From positions 1 to 13,137 of the forward strand of contig JANNFX010000109.1 of NCBI GenBank assembly GCA_031380225.1: a stretch of DNA of 13,137 nucleotides, read 5' to 3'. This document shows positions 1-6,169 of the stretch, piece after piece. Each line of letters opens with the position of its first letter. Positions within the stretch are counted from its first letter, which is position 1. The stretch comes from JANNFX01 sp031380225 (GTDB lineage: Bacteria; Pseudomonadota; Alphaproteobacteria; Rhizobiales; Hyphomicrobiaceae). Both the position numbers and the translations under genes were made by a program. The notes beneath the pieces were generated by a model, which ran no database searches, was not told the origin of the DNA, and saw only the letters and a program-made list of their open reading frames with translations.

Positions 1-281
1 GTGCCACCGGTCGATTGCGCGTCTCGAAACCGCACAGTTCTCATAACAATTTGAGTCTCTTCGATCTCGTACAACAAATCTATAGTCGGCATGTCATGCG
101 CGTATGATCCCTGAAATACCACTGATCGCAGGTGTCCTCCTTCAGTCAACGGCAAGCCAATCGTAGGATCGCGAGCTAACACCCAATGAACCACGGACCA
201 GGCATCGTCAAAGCGCGACCAACTTTTTTCGGCTTCGTAAGCTTCATCCGTGACTTCGAGAGACTCTACAACAGTGCGCAT
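1..281 (-). CDS. RelE/ParE-like toxin of a TA pair (C-terminus cut by window edge)
   Basis: The ATG at 281-279 directly follows the TAA stop (284-282) of the upstream Panacea-domain gene, so the two are certainly co-transcribed and probably translationally coupled. The 93 visible residues run without a stop to the window edge. An N-terminal amphipathic helix (AYEAEKSWSRFDDAWSVV, residues 14-31) is followed by strands with LYEIEE (70-75) and a terminal VRFRDA (83-88). This is the usual layout of small RelE/ParE-fold toxins (about 90-110 residues), which cut ribosome-bound mRNA or poison gyrase depending on subfamily. The identification rests on this pattern and on the position beside an antitoxin-like gene. 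Catalytic residues in RelE-like families are poorly conserved, so mRNA cleavage cannot be claimed. Only the last few residues are likely missing. Confidence 0.72.
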   Translation of the reverse strand, partial: MRTVVESLEVTDEAYEAEKSWSRFDDAWSVVHWVLARDPTIGLPLTEGGHLRSVVFQGSYAHDMPTIDLLYEIEETQIVMRTVRFRDAQSTGG

Positions 282-821
282 TTACTTTGGCTCGAACTGC
301 TTGGCAGCATTTCGAGCCCAATCAAGTTCTTCGCCGTCTACGGGTTGACGGAGGCGCTTTGCGAGAAATGCCTTGAACGGTAACTCTTCCCCGTCTTGTG
401 CAATTTTCCATCCATAGTCATGAGACTTTTCACTGATCGAGGCCGCCGTATGCTGTTCTGAGACATGCTTTATCCACCAATCAATAAAGCCAAGTTCATC
501 AGCATTAAAAATTGACGAATCGGGCGGCGAATGGGCCGAATACCTTTGAATAGAAAAATCGAAGTAAGGTTCAGACCACGCCTGTATCTGCCCTTCTCGC
601 TCCAGCTCTTCGAGAACTTGTTCGATATTTTTTGGTACTGGACCGAACTTGCGGCGGATGTACGTTGCGCCAGTTACAGATTCTCCCAGCGCCTCGTAGG
701 TTCTCGCATCCGTAAACCACAAAACTTTGTTGAGTTTTATGGCTCCGAAGTCACGAACGTCCCCCGTCCTCCAAATCACATAGAGGATCAATCGCTTGAA
801 TTTCTCCCGATCAAATGCCAT
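282..821 (-). CDS. Panacea-domain (SocA/DUF4065-like) protein, probable antitoxin
   Basis: A 179-residue protein whose core matches the Panacea/SocA-like fold. KLNKVLWFTDARTYEALG (29-46) and TYIRRKFGPVPKNIEQVLEEL (residues 53-73) are the characteristic helical segments, and SHDYGWKIAQDGEELPF (133-149) is the typical C-terminal part. Panacea domains are known as versatile antitoxins that neutralise many unrelated toxins, and some family members (SocA of Caulobacter) act as proteolysis adaptors. Here the gene precedes a RelE-like gene with zero intervening bases, so an antitoxin role is the natural inference. The ATG at 821 has no clear Shine-Dalgarno sequence; a TAGAAT box (833-828 on this strand) lies about 7 bases upstream, which suggests a leaderless transcript. 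Base composition looks more AT-rich than the neighbouring genes, consistent with horizontal acquisition. Confidence 0.85.
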   Translation of the reverse strand: MAFDREKFKRLILYVIWRTGDVRDFGAIKLNKVLWFTDARTYEALGESVTGATYIRRKFGPVPKNIEQVLEELEREGQIQAWSEPYFDFSIQRYSAHSPPDSSIFNADELGFIDWWIKHVSEQHTAASISEKSHDYGWKIAQDGEELPFKAFLAKRLRQPVDGEELDWARNAAKQFEPK

Positions 822-827
822 GCGCTG

Positions 828-866
828 ATTCTAACAGAATTCTCTTGACAATGCCATAGTTGGCAT
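828..866. promoter_or_regulatory. Candidate TA operator/promoter: two dyads and a -10 box
   Basis: The 61-bp divergent gap between the Panacea gene and the UPF0178 gene contains two perfect dyads: ATTCT-aac-AGAAT (828-840) and ATGCCA-tagt-TGGCAT (851-866). On the minus strand the first dyad contains TAGAAT, a good -10 box whose expected +1 falls at the ATG of the Panacea gene. Paired dyads over a promoter fit autoregulation of a toxin-antitoxin operon, but no binding protein can be named. Confidence 0.4.
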
Positions 867-882
867 CGCGGACACCACCCCC

Positions 883-1341
883 ATGCAAATCTACGTCGAT
901 GCGGATGCCTGCCCGGTTAAGGCTGAGGTGCTGAAAGTTGCGACGCGGCATGACCTCAAAATCTTCATGGTCTCGAATAGTTGGATGCGACTCGACGAGA
1001 GCCCGCTGATCAACCGCATTGTGGTCACCGAAGGACCGGATGAAGCGGATAACTGGATTGCCGAACGAATTGGCCCCGCTGACATCGCCATCACTGCCGA
1101 CATTCCGTTAGCGTCTCGCTGTCTCAAGGCTGGAGCACAAGTGATCGGCCCGACAGGCAAGCCGTTCGACAACACGGGCATTGGCATGGCGCTCGCAATG
1201 CGCGATCTGCAAAGCCATCTTCGCGAAACCGGTGAAAGCCGCGGCATCAATCCAGTCTTCACGCCCAAGGACCGCTCACGATTTCTCGAAGCTCTGGAGA
1301 TTGCCATCCAATCCAACAAACGTGCTACGCTGCAGAGATAA
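883..1341 (+). CDS. UPF0178 (YaiI/YqxD, DUF188) family protein
   Basis: A 152-residue protein of the usual family length. The N-terminus IYVDADACPVK (3-13) carries the invariant Asp pair (D6, D8) with the adjacent Cys-Pro. Further acidic residues follow in EGPDEADNWIAER (50-62) and ITADIPLASR (70-79), and GPTGKPFDNTGI (89-100) is the family's second signature. The fold is PIN-like and the acidic residues probably bind metal, so a nuclease-type activity is often suspected, but no activity is established for this family. The ATG at 883 has only a weak ribosome binding site. The 3' end overlaps the convergent GNAT gene by 17 bases. The family is widespread and normally stand-alone, so the context adds little. 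Confidence 0.93.
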   Translation: MQIYVDADACPVKAEVLKVATRHDLKIFMVSNSWMRLDESPLINRIVVTEGPDEADNWIAERIGPADIAITADIPLASRCLKAGAQVIGPTGKPFDNTGIGMALAMRDLQSHLRETGESRGINPVFTPKDRSRFLEALEIAIQSNKRATLQR

Positions 1342-1849
1342 GCCCGCGATACTGCGCCAATGCTCCAACTTCGAGTTCAAGGACGAGAATGCGAGCCGGA
1401 TTAACCGGGCCTGGAAATTGGATCGCGCCTGGCGCCACCGGTTTGAATCCGAATCTCTCATAATACTGCGCGTCACCGACAAGAACGACCAACTTTTGCC
1501 CTGCGGCCTGGGCAGCTTCAAGCGTGGTGCGAACGACCGCACGGCCAAAGCCGCGGCCCGCGTAATTGGGATCAACAGCCAGTGGCCCAAGCAACAAGGC
1601 GTCACCGATGCCACCAATTGTCACCGGTGTCATAGTCAGCGACGCCACTATGCGATTCTCAAACACAGCAACGTGACAGAACTTAGAAAACCACGCGCCA
1701 TTGCCTCGACGCTGCTCGCGGACGCGATAGGCCGTGCGCGTGAAGCGGCCGGGGCCAAACACTTGACTCTGTAGTGCTGACACTTCGGCGAGGTCGGCCG
1801 CATTTGGTGGCCGGATGTAAACGGTGGTCGACATTGCATTGAAGCCCAT
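1325..1849 (-). CDS. GNAT family N-acetyltransferase (YhbS-like)
   Basis: A 174-residue protein with a complete GNAT core. LLLGPLAVDPNYAGRGFGRAV (85-105) holds the beta4 strand and the R/Q-x-x-G-x-G/A pyrophosphate-binding loop (here AGRGFGRA) for acetyl-CoA. VVLVGDAQYYERFGFKP (121-137) is the beta5/alpha4 region typical of the YhbS-like subgroup, where VGD-x-x-YY-x-RFGF recurs. The substrate is unknown; relatives acetylate small amines or protein termini. The start is uncertain: ATG at 1849 or at 1834, neither with a strong ribosome site. The gene lies 71 bases downstream of the Nudix gene on the same strand, so the two may share a transcript. Its end overlaps the convergent UPF0178 gene by 17 bases, leaving no room for a dedicated terminator. 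Confidence 0.92.
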   Translation of the reverse strand: MGFNAMSTTVYIRPPNAADLAEVSALQSQVFGPGRFTRTAYRVREQRRGNGAWFSKFCHVAVFENRIVASLTMTPVTIGGIGDALLLGPLAVDPNYAGRGFGRAVVRTTLEAAQAAGQKLVVLVGDAQYYERFGFKPVAPGAIQFPGPVNPARILVLELEVGALAQYRGLISAA

Positions 1850-1920
1850 TGGCGGAAATGAAATCGGGCCGCGCTTAGCATGGGTGATGAGCGACGCCCT
1901 AGCCCTCTGTCGTCACAGCC

Positions 1921-2382
1921 TTACCAGGTTTCGGATTTTGGCTTTCCCGCCAAGATTTCGACCAAGCGGGCGCGGGTCGAAGCGTGCGTTCCGGCCGGCA
2001 GCATCGCTGGTTCGAAAAAACCAATTTCGGCGATCTCGCGATTGGGTTCAGGAACTCGCGCCTGTGTCCAGTCCCGAACCACGAACAGCGCGATATGATC
2101 ACCGGGGTAGGCCGGAATGTGAGCATAGAGACCGAAGAATTCAGGCGGCTTAGTCAACACAACGCCTGCCTCTTCCTCAAGTTCGCGAGTTAATGCTGTA
2201 AGAACGCTTTCATTCATCTCTACGCCGCCACCTGGAAAATGCCAGCCTGGCCGGTAACCATGGCGCACCAGAAGCACCTTGTTGGCAGGTGTCAAGACAA
2301 CGCCCTGCGCGCCGAGTGTTAGTCCGCGAGTCCAGCGCCAGTAACGCTGCATAAACTTCTGCACTAAGATTTTATGAGGCAC
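1921..2382 (-). CDS. Nudix hydrolase
   Basis: A 153-residue single-domain Nudix protein. The Nudix box is perfect at residues 52-74, in the pattern G-x5-E-x7-REL-x-EE-x-GV, with the catalytic/metal-binding glutamates in RELEEE (66-71). It is preceded by VLLVRHGYRPGWHFPGGG (36-53), typical of small ADP-ribose/NDP-sugar or (d)NTP-cleaving members. The substrate cannot be read from the sequence. The basic aromatic N-terminus (FMQRYWRWTRGL, 10-21) recurs in an alphaproteobacterial subgroup. The start is GTG at 2382, with GGGAG about 10 bases upstream; an internal ATG at 2352 is the alternative. Downstream lies the GNAT gene, 71 bases away. Upstream is a 128-bp divergent gap shared with the phosphoesterase gene. 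Confidence 0.93.
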   Translation of the reverse strand: MPHKILVQKFMQRYWRWTRGLTLGAQGVVLTPANKVLLVRHGYRPGWHFPGGGVEMNESVLTALTRELEEEAGVVLTKPPEFFGLYAHIPAYPGDHIALFVVRDWTQARVPEPNREIAEIGFFEPAMLPAGTHASTRARLVEILAGKPKSETW

Positions 2383-2510
2383 TGATTGCTTTCTCCCGGA
2401 CAGCGGGGCTTACGGACTGGTTTTCTGTGATTGGTCCGATTTGGCAAGGGGCGATTGCCGATGGTCCATGTTAATGTTCAGAAGAATAGCCATTTGGACA
2501 CTGAAGGCGC

Positions 2511-3404
2511 ATGACGACGGTTACGCTGGCCCACCTCTCTGATGTTCATTTGGCGCCGCTTCGCGGCTTTACGCCCGGCTATTGGAATGTGAAGCGCGGC
2601 CTCGGTTTCTTGAACTGGCATCGTAGGCGATACAAAATTCACCAACGCGCAATAGCTGATTTGATTGCCGCTGATCTCATCCAGCAGCGCGTCGATCATA
2701 TTGCGGTCACAGGTGATCTCACCAACCTCGGCCTGCCGCAGGAATTTATTGAGGCGCGGAAATGGCTTGAACATGTTGGCGCTCCTGATCGCGTCAGCGT
2801 CGTTCCAGGCAATCATGACATCTATACCAAACGCATGTCCGGTGCTTCGTGCCTTGAAGATTGGGCGCCCTACATGACCAGCGATGACTGGGGCCGCAAT
2901 CAGTTCGGGGCACAGTCCGAAGTTTTTCCCTATGTTCGCAAGCTGGGCCAAGTTGCGCTCGTTGGCGTGAATTCGGCCGTGCCGACGCCGCCGTTCTACG
3001 CCTACGGTCGTGTTGGCTCGCAACAGCTTGAACGCCTGGCGGCGGTACTCGACCTTTTGCGGCGTGGAGGGCTGATGCGCGTGGTGATGATCCATCATCC
3101 GCCGCTGCCAGGACAGGCGCCGCGGATGAAGGCGTTGAGCGACGCATCGGAACTGAAGACCGTACTTGAGCAGCACGGTGCTGAGCTCGTGTTACACGGC
3201 CATAACCATATGGAAACGGTGGTATCGATGCCTTGCAGCGGCGGAACATGCGTTATTTCCGGTGTGCCATCAGCATCCGCTGCCATCGCTGCACATGAGC
3301 GCGAACCTGTGGCGCGTTATCATATTTATACGCTGAACGGGACCGAAAAAATCGAACGTATTTCGCGCGGCCTCGACAGCAATGGCAGCATCGTTGAACT
3401 CTAG
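2511..3404 (+). CDS. Calcineurin-like metallophosphoesterase
   Basis: A 297-residue cytoplasmic protein with every motif of the dinuclear-metal phosphoesterase fold in order: D11-x-H13 in LSDVHLAP, GD at 68-69 in AVTGDLTNLG, GNHD at 100-103, HH at 195-196 in MIHHPP, and GHNH at 230-233. Such enzymes hydrolyse phosphomono- or diesters (cyclic nucleotides, nucleic acids, lipid headgroups); the overall layout resembles the Icc/CpdA-type group, but the substrate cannot be assigned. There is no signal peptide or membrane segment. The ATG at 2511 has GAAGG six bases upstream. The final codons CTC-TAG lie inside the long palindromic element that follows. The reading frame is intact, so the element appears to have inserted at the stop codon without disrupting the protein. 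Confidence 0.95.
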   Translation: MTTVTLAHLSDVHLAPLRGFTPGYWNVKRGLGFLNWHRRRYKIHQRAIADLIAADLIQQRVDHIAVTGDLTNLGLPQEFIEARKWLEHVGAPDRVSVVPGNHDIYTKRMSGASCLEDWAPYMTSDDWGRNQFGAQSEVFPYVRKLGQVALVGVNSAVPTPPFYAYGRVGSQQLERLAAVLDLLRRGGLMRVVMIHHPPLPGQAPRMKALSDASELKTVLEQHGAELVLHGHNHMETVVSMPCSGGTCVISGVPSASAAIAAHEREPVARYHIYTLNGTEKIERISRGLDSNGSIVEL

Positions 3405-3567
3405 AGTCTATCCGACTTAAATTGAATCATTCTGTTCAGGTCTGGTGAGCCGATCCGGCAGGAGCCGTGCGACGGTCGATGCTTTTGCATCGGACGAGCG
3501 CGGCGACGAAGCGGGCGGCCACCAGACCTGAACAGAATGATTCAATTTAAGTCGGATAGACTCTAGA
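3400..3567. mobile_element. Palindromic MITE-like element with 48-bp perfect inverted repeats
   Basis: Arms 3400-3447 and 3520-3567 are perfect reverse complements over 48 bp and enclose a 72-base GC-rich centre, which itself contains a CGATGC-TTTT-GCATCG hairpin (around 3478-3493). Both outer ends carry CTAG (3401-3404 and 3563-3566). If the inner TA of each is a target duplication, the element proper is 3404-3563 (160 bp), beginning GAGTC and ending GACTC. That is the pattern left by IS630/Tc1-mariner-type transposases, which duplicate TA and for which CTAG targets are known. Removing one TA plus the element restores CTC-TAG at the end of the phosphoesterase gene. It encodes no protein. As RNA it would form a very long hairpin between two convergent genes and could act as a terminator or RNase III substrate for both. 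Confidence 0.75.
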
Positions 3568-3611
3568 AACAGCAGACACTCGCGGCCAGCTAACCAGCCG
3601 CGAGATGCAAC

Positions 3612-4370
3612 CTATTCTTCAGATTCAGCCGGTTCCGTTTCACTGTCGCCGCTCGACATCTTCTTGAGCTTGGCGAGAACACGAGCAGCTTCTTCGCTTT
3701 CGGTCTCAAGGCGTTCTTCTTCTTCACGCGGCTGAACGATCTCAGCGGTGTTCTTTGAAGGTTTGGGAGCGGTTGTCTCTTCTGTCGGCAGCAATGTACC
3801 GGCCTTCACCGCATCTTTGCGCTCGCGTTCAAGACGGCGCGCGCTTTTTTGGACTTCGTTGTCGAGATCGATTTGCGAACACAGCCCGAGCGTCACCGGG
3901 TCTTGTGGAACAAGCGACTGCGAATTCCAGTGCGTGCGATCGCGGATCTGCGCAATTGTCGGCTTCGTCGTGCCAACGAGGCGCATGATCTGGCTGTCTT
4001 TGAGCTCAGGATGGTTTTTGATAATCCACAACACCGCGTTCGGCCGGTCATGGCGGCGTGATACCGGCGTGTAGCGCGGACCCTTCTTACGTGTCGCTGA
4101 CTCAGGCAGAGCGACTTTGAGTTCCGACAGCTTAAGGCGGTAACCTTCGGTCTTTTCACCCCGCTCTATCTCTTCACGGGTCAGTTGGGCTGATGTTATC
4201 GGGTCGTAGCCTTTGATGCCCTTGACGACTTGTGGATCATCGTCTGCGATGCCCTTCACTTCAAGCGGGTGCAGACCACAGAACTCTGCAATCTGGTCAA
4301 AAGACAAGGACGTGTTTTCAACCAGCCACACGGCGGTGGCTTTGGGCATCAGGGGTTTGCGATCGCTCAT
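3612..4370 (-). CDS. DUF1013 (TrcR-type) putative transcriptional regulator
   Basis: A 252-residue protein characteristic of Alphaproteobacteria; the Caulobacter homologue is known as the cell-cycle-linked regulator TrcR. Two helix-turn-helix-like segments are visible: AVWLVENTSLSFDQIAEFCG (13-32, continuing to about 40) and AVLWIIKNHPELKDSQIMRL (112-131, continuing to about 142). They resemble each other, suggesting an internal duplication. Between them is a conserved linker with YDPITSAQLTREEIERGE (55-72). The C-terminal third (from about 180) is charged, Glu-rich and low-complexity, ending in an acidic tail. The start at 4370 (MSDRKPLMPKATAVW) is preferred over an in-frame start at 4517, because AAAGAG lies just upstream and residues added by the longer version look non-conserved. 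It converges on the phosphoesterase gene across the palindromic element. Confidence 0.92.
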   Translation of the reverse strand: MSDRKPLMPKATAVWLVENTSLSFDQIAEFCGLHPLEVKGIADDDPQVVKGIKGYDPITSAQLTREEIERGEKTEGYRLKLSELKVALPESATRKKGPRYTPVSRRHDRPNAVLWIIKNHPELKDSQIMRLVGTTKPTIAQIRDRTHWNSQSLVPQDPVTLGLCSQIDLDNEVQKSARRLERERKDAVKAGTLLPTEETTAPKPSKNTAEIVQPREEEERLETESEEAARVLAKLKKMSSGDSETEPAESEE

Positions 4371-4483
4371 GACAGCTCTTTTCCATGCTCCCGCGCGGTT
4401 AGCGCAAGAACGAAAGTAAAACAAATGCGTAGGGGATGGCGTATCTAATGCCTGAATTCCAAACACTTCGCAACTTGATTGAG

Positions 4484-4495
4484 CGCAGTCCTGCG
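4484..4495. promoter_or_regulatory. Dyad CGCAG-tc-CTGCG between DUF1013 and MaoC genes
   Basis: A perfect 12-bp dyad sits in the 237-bp divergent gap (4371-4607), about 115 bases upstream of either start. It could be an operator for one or both genes. I see no convincing -35/-10 pair beside it, and a 5-bp arm can occur by chance. No other clear structure is visible in this gap. Confidence 0.22.
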
Positions 4496-4607
4496 TCAAC
4501 TTTGCAGGTCGAGCCACTTCAGTCCGAAACTATGGAACCGCTTGCCGCGCCATAGCTCTGGGCGATAGTGTCCGCGCCGCTGCCTCGGGGGTTCCGGCAG
4601 GAAATGC

Positions 4608-5063
4608 GTGAAAGAGACATCAAACATGATGCATGTTGCAGCAAAATCCTACTTTTTCGAAGAATTGACCGCGGGAATGGAAGCGTCGGTAACGCGCCGC
4701 GTCGGCGAGGCGGACATTGTTGCATACGCCGCGCTCTCGGGAGACTACAATCCGGTCCACCTTGATCCAGCCTATGCTGCAACGACAATTTTCAAAGAGC
4801 GCATTGCACACGGCATCCTCTCAGCCGGATACATTTCAGCAGTTTTCGGGATGCAGCTTCCAGGACCGGGATCGATTTATATTTCGCAGTCTCTGAATTT
4901 CCGCGGCCCTGTCAAAATCGACGACGTCGTTATCACCACAGTTAAGCTCGTCGAGCTGATGCCCGAGAAAAAGCGCGTCCGCTTCGAAACCGTATGTGCC
5001 GTCAATGGTAGGCCGGTATTGGTTGGCGAAGCGGTGCTGATGGTGCCATCGCGCCCTGTCTGA
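4608..5063 (+). CDS. MaoC-family (R)-specific enoyl-CoA hydratase
   Basis: A 151-residue single hot-dog domain protein. The hydratase-2 signature is intact: ALSGDYNPVHLD (42-53) with the catalytic Asp46 and His51 in the D-x-N-P-x-H spacing of PhaJ-type enzymes, then RIAHGILSAGY (65-75) and LPGPGSIYISQSLNFRGPV (84-102). Such enzymes hydrate trans-2-enoyl-CoA to (R)-3-hydroxyacyl-CoA, linking beta-oxidation to polyhydroxyalkanoate or fatty-acid metabolism; the chain-length preference is not readable. The GTG start at 4608 has AGGA about 6 bases upstream; ATG codons at 4626 and 4629 (giving MHVAAKSYFF) are credible alternatives. The stop is four bases before the ribF start, so the two are co-transcribed, although their pathways are not obviously linked. 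Confidence 0.93.
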   Translation: MKETSNMMHVAAKSYFFEELTAGMEASVTRRVGEADIVAYAALSGDYNPVHLDPAYAATTIFKERIAHGILSAGYISAVFGMQLPGPGSIYISQSLNFRGPVKIDDVVITTVKLVELMPEKKRVRFETVCAVNGRPVLVGEAVLMVPSRPV

Positions 5064-5067
5064 GACC

Positions 5068-6018
5068 TTGAAGGTGAACCAACCGGAGGCCACGCGATTG
5101 CGCATTATCGATGGCGTCACTGAATGTCCCACCGAAGCCAAGGGAGCGGTCCTTGCCATTGGCAACTTCGATGGCGTTCATCGCGGCCATCGCGTGGTGA
5201 TCAACAATGCTATCGAAGCCGCCCGTCTGTTGAAGGCTCCGTCAGGCGTGATGATTTTCGAGCCCCATCCGCGCGAGTACTTCAAACCCGGCGAGCCACA
5301 GTTCCGGCTGACGCCACTCGATGAGAAATTGCGCGCATTTGAGACGATGGGGCTCGATTTCGCGATCGTCGTCCCATTCGATGCTTCGTTTGCCGAACTC
5401 GACTATCGAGAATTTTCTGATCGTGTATTGGTCGCTGATTTACAGGTCCGCCACATCATTGTCGGTTACGACTTCTTCTACGGTAAGGGCCGTCGCGGCA
5501 GTCCAGCGACACTGATCGACGCAGGCCGCTCGCAAGGATTTGGCGTAACCGTAATCGAGCCGGTGGCCGAACAAGGCGAAGCCTTCTCGTCGACAGCAAT
5601 TAGGCTGAAGTTGGCGCGGGGTGATGTTGCGGGCGCTGCCCACGATCTGGGTCGCAATTGGCGCATTTCGGGCAAAGTCGTCGGCGGCGCCAAGCGTGGC
5701 ACCGGGCTTGGATATCCAACTGCAAACGTGCCGATGCCAAAGGGCACAGTCCTTGGCCACGGCATTTACGCCGTGCGAGCCGAGGTTGACGGCGTAGCTC
5801 ACCATGCCGCCGCCTATCTCGGCACGCGGCCAACCTTTGATGACGGCAAGCCGGTTTTGGAAGTATTCTTGCTCGATTTCGATGGCGATCTCTATGGCAA
5901 GACCATGAGCGTCGAATTTGTCGGCTTCGTTCGCGACGACCGCAAATTTGACAGCGCCGAACACCTCATTGCTCAAATGCACCGCGACGTGGCGCGGGCA
6001 CGGGAGTTGTTGGCCTAA
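5068..6018 (+). CDS. ribF: Bifunctional riboflavin kinase/FMN adenylyltransferase
   Basis: A 316-residue two-domain enzyme of normal length that phosphorylates riboflavin to FMN and adenylylates FMN to FAD. The N-terminal nucleotidyltransferase domain shows GNFDGVHRGH (32-41), VGYDFFYGKGRRG (132-144) and SSTAIR (174-179). The C-terminal kinase domain shows GTGLGYPTANV (211-221), GIYAV (232-236), GTRPTF (252-257) and the probable catalytic Glu265 in PVLEVFLLD. The predicted start is TTG at 5068, four bases after the MaoC stop, with GTG at 5074 as an alternative. Neither has a strong ribosome site, which suggests translation coupled to the upstream gene. In many bacteria ribF is followed by ileS and lspA; here it is followed by a host-attachment-family gene instead. 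Confidence 0.97.
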   Translation: MKVNQPEATRLRIIDGVTECPTEAKGAVLAIGNFDGVHRGHRVVINNAIEAARLLKAPSGVMIFEPHPREYFKPGEPQFRLTPLDEKLRAFETMGLDFAIVVPFDASFAELDYREFSDRVLVADLQVRHIIVGYDFFYGKGRRGSPATLIDAGRSQGFGVTVIEPVAEQGEAFSSTAIRLKLARGDVAGAAHDLGRNWRISGKVVGGAKRGTGLGYPTANVPMPKGTVLGHGIYAVRAEVDGVAHHAAAYLGTRPTFDDGKPVLEVFLLDFDGDLYGKTMSVEFVGFVRDDRKFDSAEHLIAQMHRDVARARELLA

Positions 6019-6073
6019 TCTAATAATAAAAGCCCGAATATACGGACCTTTTTCCTTTCCTGAAGGTTCAGAT

Positions 6074-6133
6074 ATGAACGCCCGCTACCTTAACTTTATC
6101 GATGTGGTTGGCGGCACAGCTCGGGTATACTGA
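6074..6133 (+). CDS. Possible 19-codon leader ORF (doubtful)
   Basis: A short ORF (MNARYLNFIDVVGGTARVY) starts at an ATG with GAAGG about 7 bases upstream, and it ends 36 bases before the next gene. It is too short to identify. A -10-like TATACT (6126-6131) overlaps its end, so if that promoter is real the main transcript of the next gene would begin after this ORF. There are no repeated rare or amino-acid-specific codons that would mark an attenuator peptide. It is listed only because the ribosome binding site is good. Confidence 0.15.
   Translation: MNARYLNFIDVVGGTARVY
6126..6131 (+). promoter_or_regulatory. Candidate -10 box TATACT
   Basis: TATACT lies 38 bases upstream of the ATG at 6170, preceded by GGG. 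It matches the vegetative -10 at five of six positions. The hexamer 17 bases further upstream is a poor -35, so the promoter call is tentative. The spacing would give a leader of about 32 bases, containing the strong GAAGGTGA ribosome site. Confidence 0.35.
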
Positions 6134-6169
6134 TCTCTAGTCACATTAAAAAAGAGAAGGTGAGCAACA

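Noticed and set aside
845..873. Consensus TTGACA as a promoter for the UPF0178 gene
   Set aside because: The hexamer is a perfect -35, but the sequence 16-18 bases downstream (GCGGAC and neighbours) has no resemblance to a -10 box.
891..1319. Long antisense ORF over the UPF0178 gene
   Set aside because: It is a shadow of a well-supported gene and has no recognisable protein features.
4371..4517. N-terminal extension of the DUF1013 protein by 49 residues
   Set aside because: The ATG at 4370 has a ribosome site and begins the conserved MPKATAVWLVENT region; the extension looks like untranslated leader.
6019..6060. Intrinsic terminator after ribF
   Set aside because: A T-rich run (CCTTTTTCCTTT) is present, but the only stem before it is a 3-bp CCG/CGG, too weak to support the call.
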